From contig NZ_RBAH01000001.1 of assembly GCF_003626695.1 (NCBI RefSeq), positions 558,001 through 622,000 on the forward strand: a DNA stretch of 64,000 bases, read 5' to 3'. The stretch comes from Paenibacillus ginsengarvi (GTDB lineage Bacteria > Bacillota > Bacilli > Paenibacillales > NBRC-103111). The position numbers and the translations under genes were made by a program. This document shows positions 62,901-64,000 of this stretch, piece by piece. Numbering within the stretch: position 1 is the stretch's first letter; each line of letters opens with the position of its first letter. The notes under the pieces were generated by a model that had not been told where the DNA came from, did not search any database, and saw only the letters and a program-made list of their open reading frames with translations.

Positions 62901-63963
62901 GCTCCGGCGGACGCTCGAACAGCTCTTCCTTCATATCGTTGATCTGCTTTTTCGCCCGGTCGCGCAGCTGCTTGACTCTCTCCTGCAGCGACTTGTCCAC
63001 ATCTTTGCCGCGGCAGGCGTTCAACTTGCCGAACGCCGTTTGCGCAAACGCGTCGTACAGCTCGCCCCACGACCGGTCGGCGGCGGACGCTGCCAACTGG
63101 ACTTGTGCCAGGTCGTCCTTCAAATTACTGTCGTACGGAGTCGGCCCCCCGGGCTGTTCGCACAGACGCAGCGCCTCCTCCAGCAAGCTTGCCGTCCCCT
63201 GCAGCTCCAGTCTGACATCGGCCATTAGCACCCGCTTCCATCGGTCGGTTTCGTCTTCTCCGTGCGAACCTTCCGGAGAGGAAGCCGAGGAAGCTTGCTC
63301 AAAAGCCAAGGCTGTACCCATCAGCCAATGATCCGGCCAAGGGTGGCTGCGCGAATAATCGTACAAACGCCCGATGAGCCGAAACAGGGCATCATCCCCC
63401 CGCTCGCCGCCATAAGCGTCGGCAAGCTGCCAGAACGGGCTGTCTTCCCCGCTCTGATCGTATTGCTCCTCGAGCAAATCGCACAGTATATCTTGCCGCA
63501 TCAGCTCCGTCTCGATTTCGTTCGCGATACGGAACGACGGATCGAGCCGGATGCGCTGATGATGCCGCCGGATGACATCCAGACAAAACGAGTGCAGCGT
63601 CGTAATCGAAGCGCGGTGAATAAGCGCGATCTGCTTGCGCAAATGGTCAGACTCCGGCTGCTCGATCAGCCGCTTTTCCAGCGCATCGCGTATGCGTTCG
63701 CGCATCTCCCCGGCGGCGGCATTCGTGAAGGTAGCCACAAGTAGCCGATCCACGTCCACAGGATCGCGTTCATCCGATATGCGCCGAATAATGCGCTCCA
63801 CAAGCACGGCCGTTTTGCCGGAGCCGGCCGCCGCCGCCACCAATATATCCGATCCGCGAAGACGGATCGCTTCCCACTGCTCGTCCGTCCAGGTACTTCC
63901 CGGCGGCTTGGGTGGTCTGTCCGGCAGCGTTTCCGCTCCATTCCGATCCCATTTCGTTGTCAT
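59968..63963 (-). CDS. addA: ATP-dependent helicase/nuclease subunit AddA
   Basis: 1331 aa. UvrD-like helicase with Walker A AAAAAGSGKTAVLVERI, LLDEYQDTN (Walker B) and GDVKQSIYRFR (motif III), LRVLYVALTRPKEKL (motif VI), and a C-terminal nuclease with ELVLLDYKTDAIYGDR. With AddB it resects double-strand ends to produce 3' tails at Chi sites. ATG 63963 with GGGGGAGG upstream, overlapping the addB stop as ATGA. It reads into the terminator at 59927. Confidence 0.97.
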   Translation of the reverse strand: MTTKWDRNGAETLPDRPPKPPGSTWTDEQWEAIRLRGSDILVAAAAGSGKTAVLVERIIRRISDERDPVDVDRLLVATFTNAAAGEMRERIRDALEKRLIEQPESDHLRKQIALIHRASITTLHSFCLDVIRRHHQRIRLDPSFRIANEIETELMRQDILCDLLEEQYDQSGEDSPFWQLADAYGGERGDDALFRLIGRLYDYSRSHPWPDHWLMGTALAFEQASSASSPEGSHGEDETDRWKRVLMADVRLELQGTASLLEEALRLCEQPGGPTPYDSNLKDDLAQVQLAASAADRSWGELYDAFAQTAFGKLNACRGKDVDKSLQERVKQLRDRAKKQINDMKEELFERPPEQYAAEMAETAPLVLKLAEIVIQFGERYRQAKLAKGLVDFSDLEHYCLDILRHPDSLPGTLIPSDAAEQYREQFVEILLDEYQDTNTVQEAIVALIARPAPGNRFMVGDVKQSIYRFRLAEPGLFMDKYRRFEPAEEERPTGGRKIDLARNFRSRQEIVDGVNFVFKQIMTEPVGEMEYDDAAKLVCGATYPEIASDHAIQLALIDRGGAGGEDESSASENETEDADGAADAAAGLPGVNLEQEEQQAETAQLEARYIASQIRQLIDGHAPYQVYDRSAGGVRPVAFRDIVILLRATSGWAPVFMEELRTAGIPAYADLNNGYFTATEVEAMYSLLQVIDNPYQDIPIAAVLRCPMFGLSSAELAIVRIRGTKKPFYEAVIACLEENEEEADRAAGGVSVNPELRSKLTRFREQLEGWRDEAKMGSLSELIWHIYRQTGYYDYVGGMPGGLQRQANLRALYDRARQYESTSFRGLFRFLRFVERMRESGADLGAARALGEQEDVVRIMSIHKSKGLEFPVVFVAGLGKTFNQTDLNDSFLLHKELGFGPVYVDSRLRVACPSLPMLAIRRRMKMEMLAEELRVLYVALTRPKEKLVLVGTVKSFEKSVLKWGRMLEESGWHLPAHELARSRNYLDWLGPALVRHPQAYLLRVGEDTDQPYRTPPALVDDESQWKAGVVPSAGFAQAAATVEVRFADDRMEAVAQLRPVDSGNVQRQAELGRRFDWTYPHEEASGMFSKTTVSELKRLGERLFRGEESPGLEWPDMGAGTPRTDRKAEESGEQGRGRAQMFDLARRPSFLGKRGMTAAERGSIYHAVMQHISLQGEVTEEVVRSTLDRMVAKQLIQAEHRDEVSAAMIASFFREPIGRRLLAAKRVHREVPFSFALPAEEVIFDASAGEAVQGESVLVQGIIDCLFEESGELVLLDYKTDAIYGDRLAELTRRYGIQLSIYARAIEQIWRRPVKEKVLFFFDGNHITNV

Positions 63964-64000
63964 CTCTTGTTTCCTCCCCCATCGTGCAGTGACCCGAAAC
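63960..64000 (-). CDS. addB: C-terminal end of a gene, probably addB
   Basis: The minus-strand frame that ends in TGA at 63960-63962 gives only about 12 codons (FGSLHDGGGNKR) and overlaps the addA start by ATGA. In Bacillales addB lies directly upstream of addA with such an overlap. The sequence here is too short to confirm the family. Confidence 0.55.
   Translation of the reverse strand, partial: FGSLHDGGGNKR

Overview
The window looks like chromosomal DNA of a high-GC, spore-forming Bacillales, most likely Paenibacillaceae (Paenibacillus or Cohnella type). Three things support this: a Bacillus-like gene order around rpoD (rpoD, dnaG, yqxD, yqfL, recO, yqzL, era, cdd, dgkA, ybeY, pgpH, phoH, yqfD, yqfC, floA, nfeD, yqeY, rpsU), sporulation genes (ylaJ, yqfC, yqfD), and frequent GTG/TTG starts behind strong GGAGG-type ribosome binding sites. 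Most genes are on the minus strand. No prophage, transposase, CRISPR array, tRNA or 5S/16S/23S rRNA gene was seen.

Layout. 1-7143: start of an S-layer-homology protein, then a yla-type cluster (ylaK, ylaJ, ylaL, an LCP cell-wall ligase, two small unknowns, a ylaH-like gene, typA). 7186-7417: first copy of a dispersed composite repeat. 8485-21435: an eight-gene minus-strand operon of a GATase-like membrane protein, ABC ATPase, ABC permease, coiled-coil protein with a fibroin-like Gly-Ala-Ser segment, MoxR ATPase, DUF58, and two large vWA membrane proteins. 21527-30129: terC, thiI and its cysteine desulfurase, a lytic transglycosylase, small proteins, ypuI, a subtilase, and more repeat copies, including a tandem pair. 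30201-30614: RNase P RNA with a clear sigma-A promoter. 30719-51551: the Nif3/trmK/rpoD/dnaG/recO/era/phoH/floA/rpsU housekeeping block, with a PQQ-type sugar dehydrogenase inserted. 51680-64000: HIT protein, an M24 peptidase, a methyltransferase behind a possible operator pair, a GH35 beta-galactosidase divergent from an AraC regulator, a GGDEF-EAL protein and addA.

The least explained parts are (1) the MoxR-vWA-ABC operon, which looks like one envelope machine in which an AAA+ ATPase acts on vWA proteins and is linked to a Gld-like ABC exporter, and (2) a family of nested intergenic repeats with the outer arms CCCCACAAAGT and ACTTTGCGGGG, two copies of which carry different insertions in the loop.
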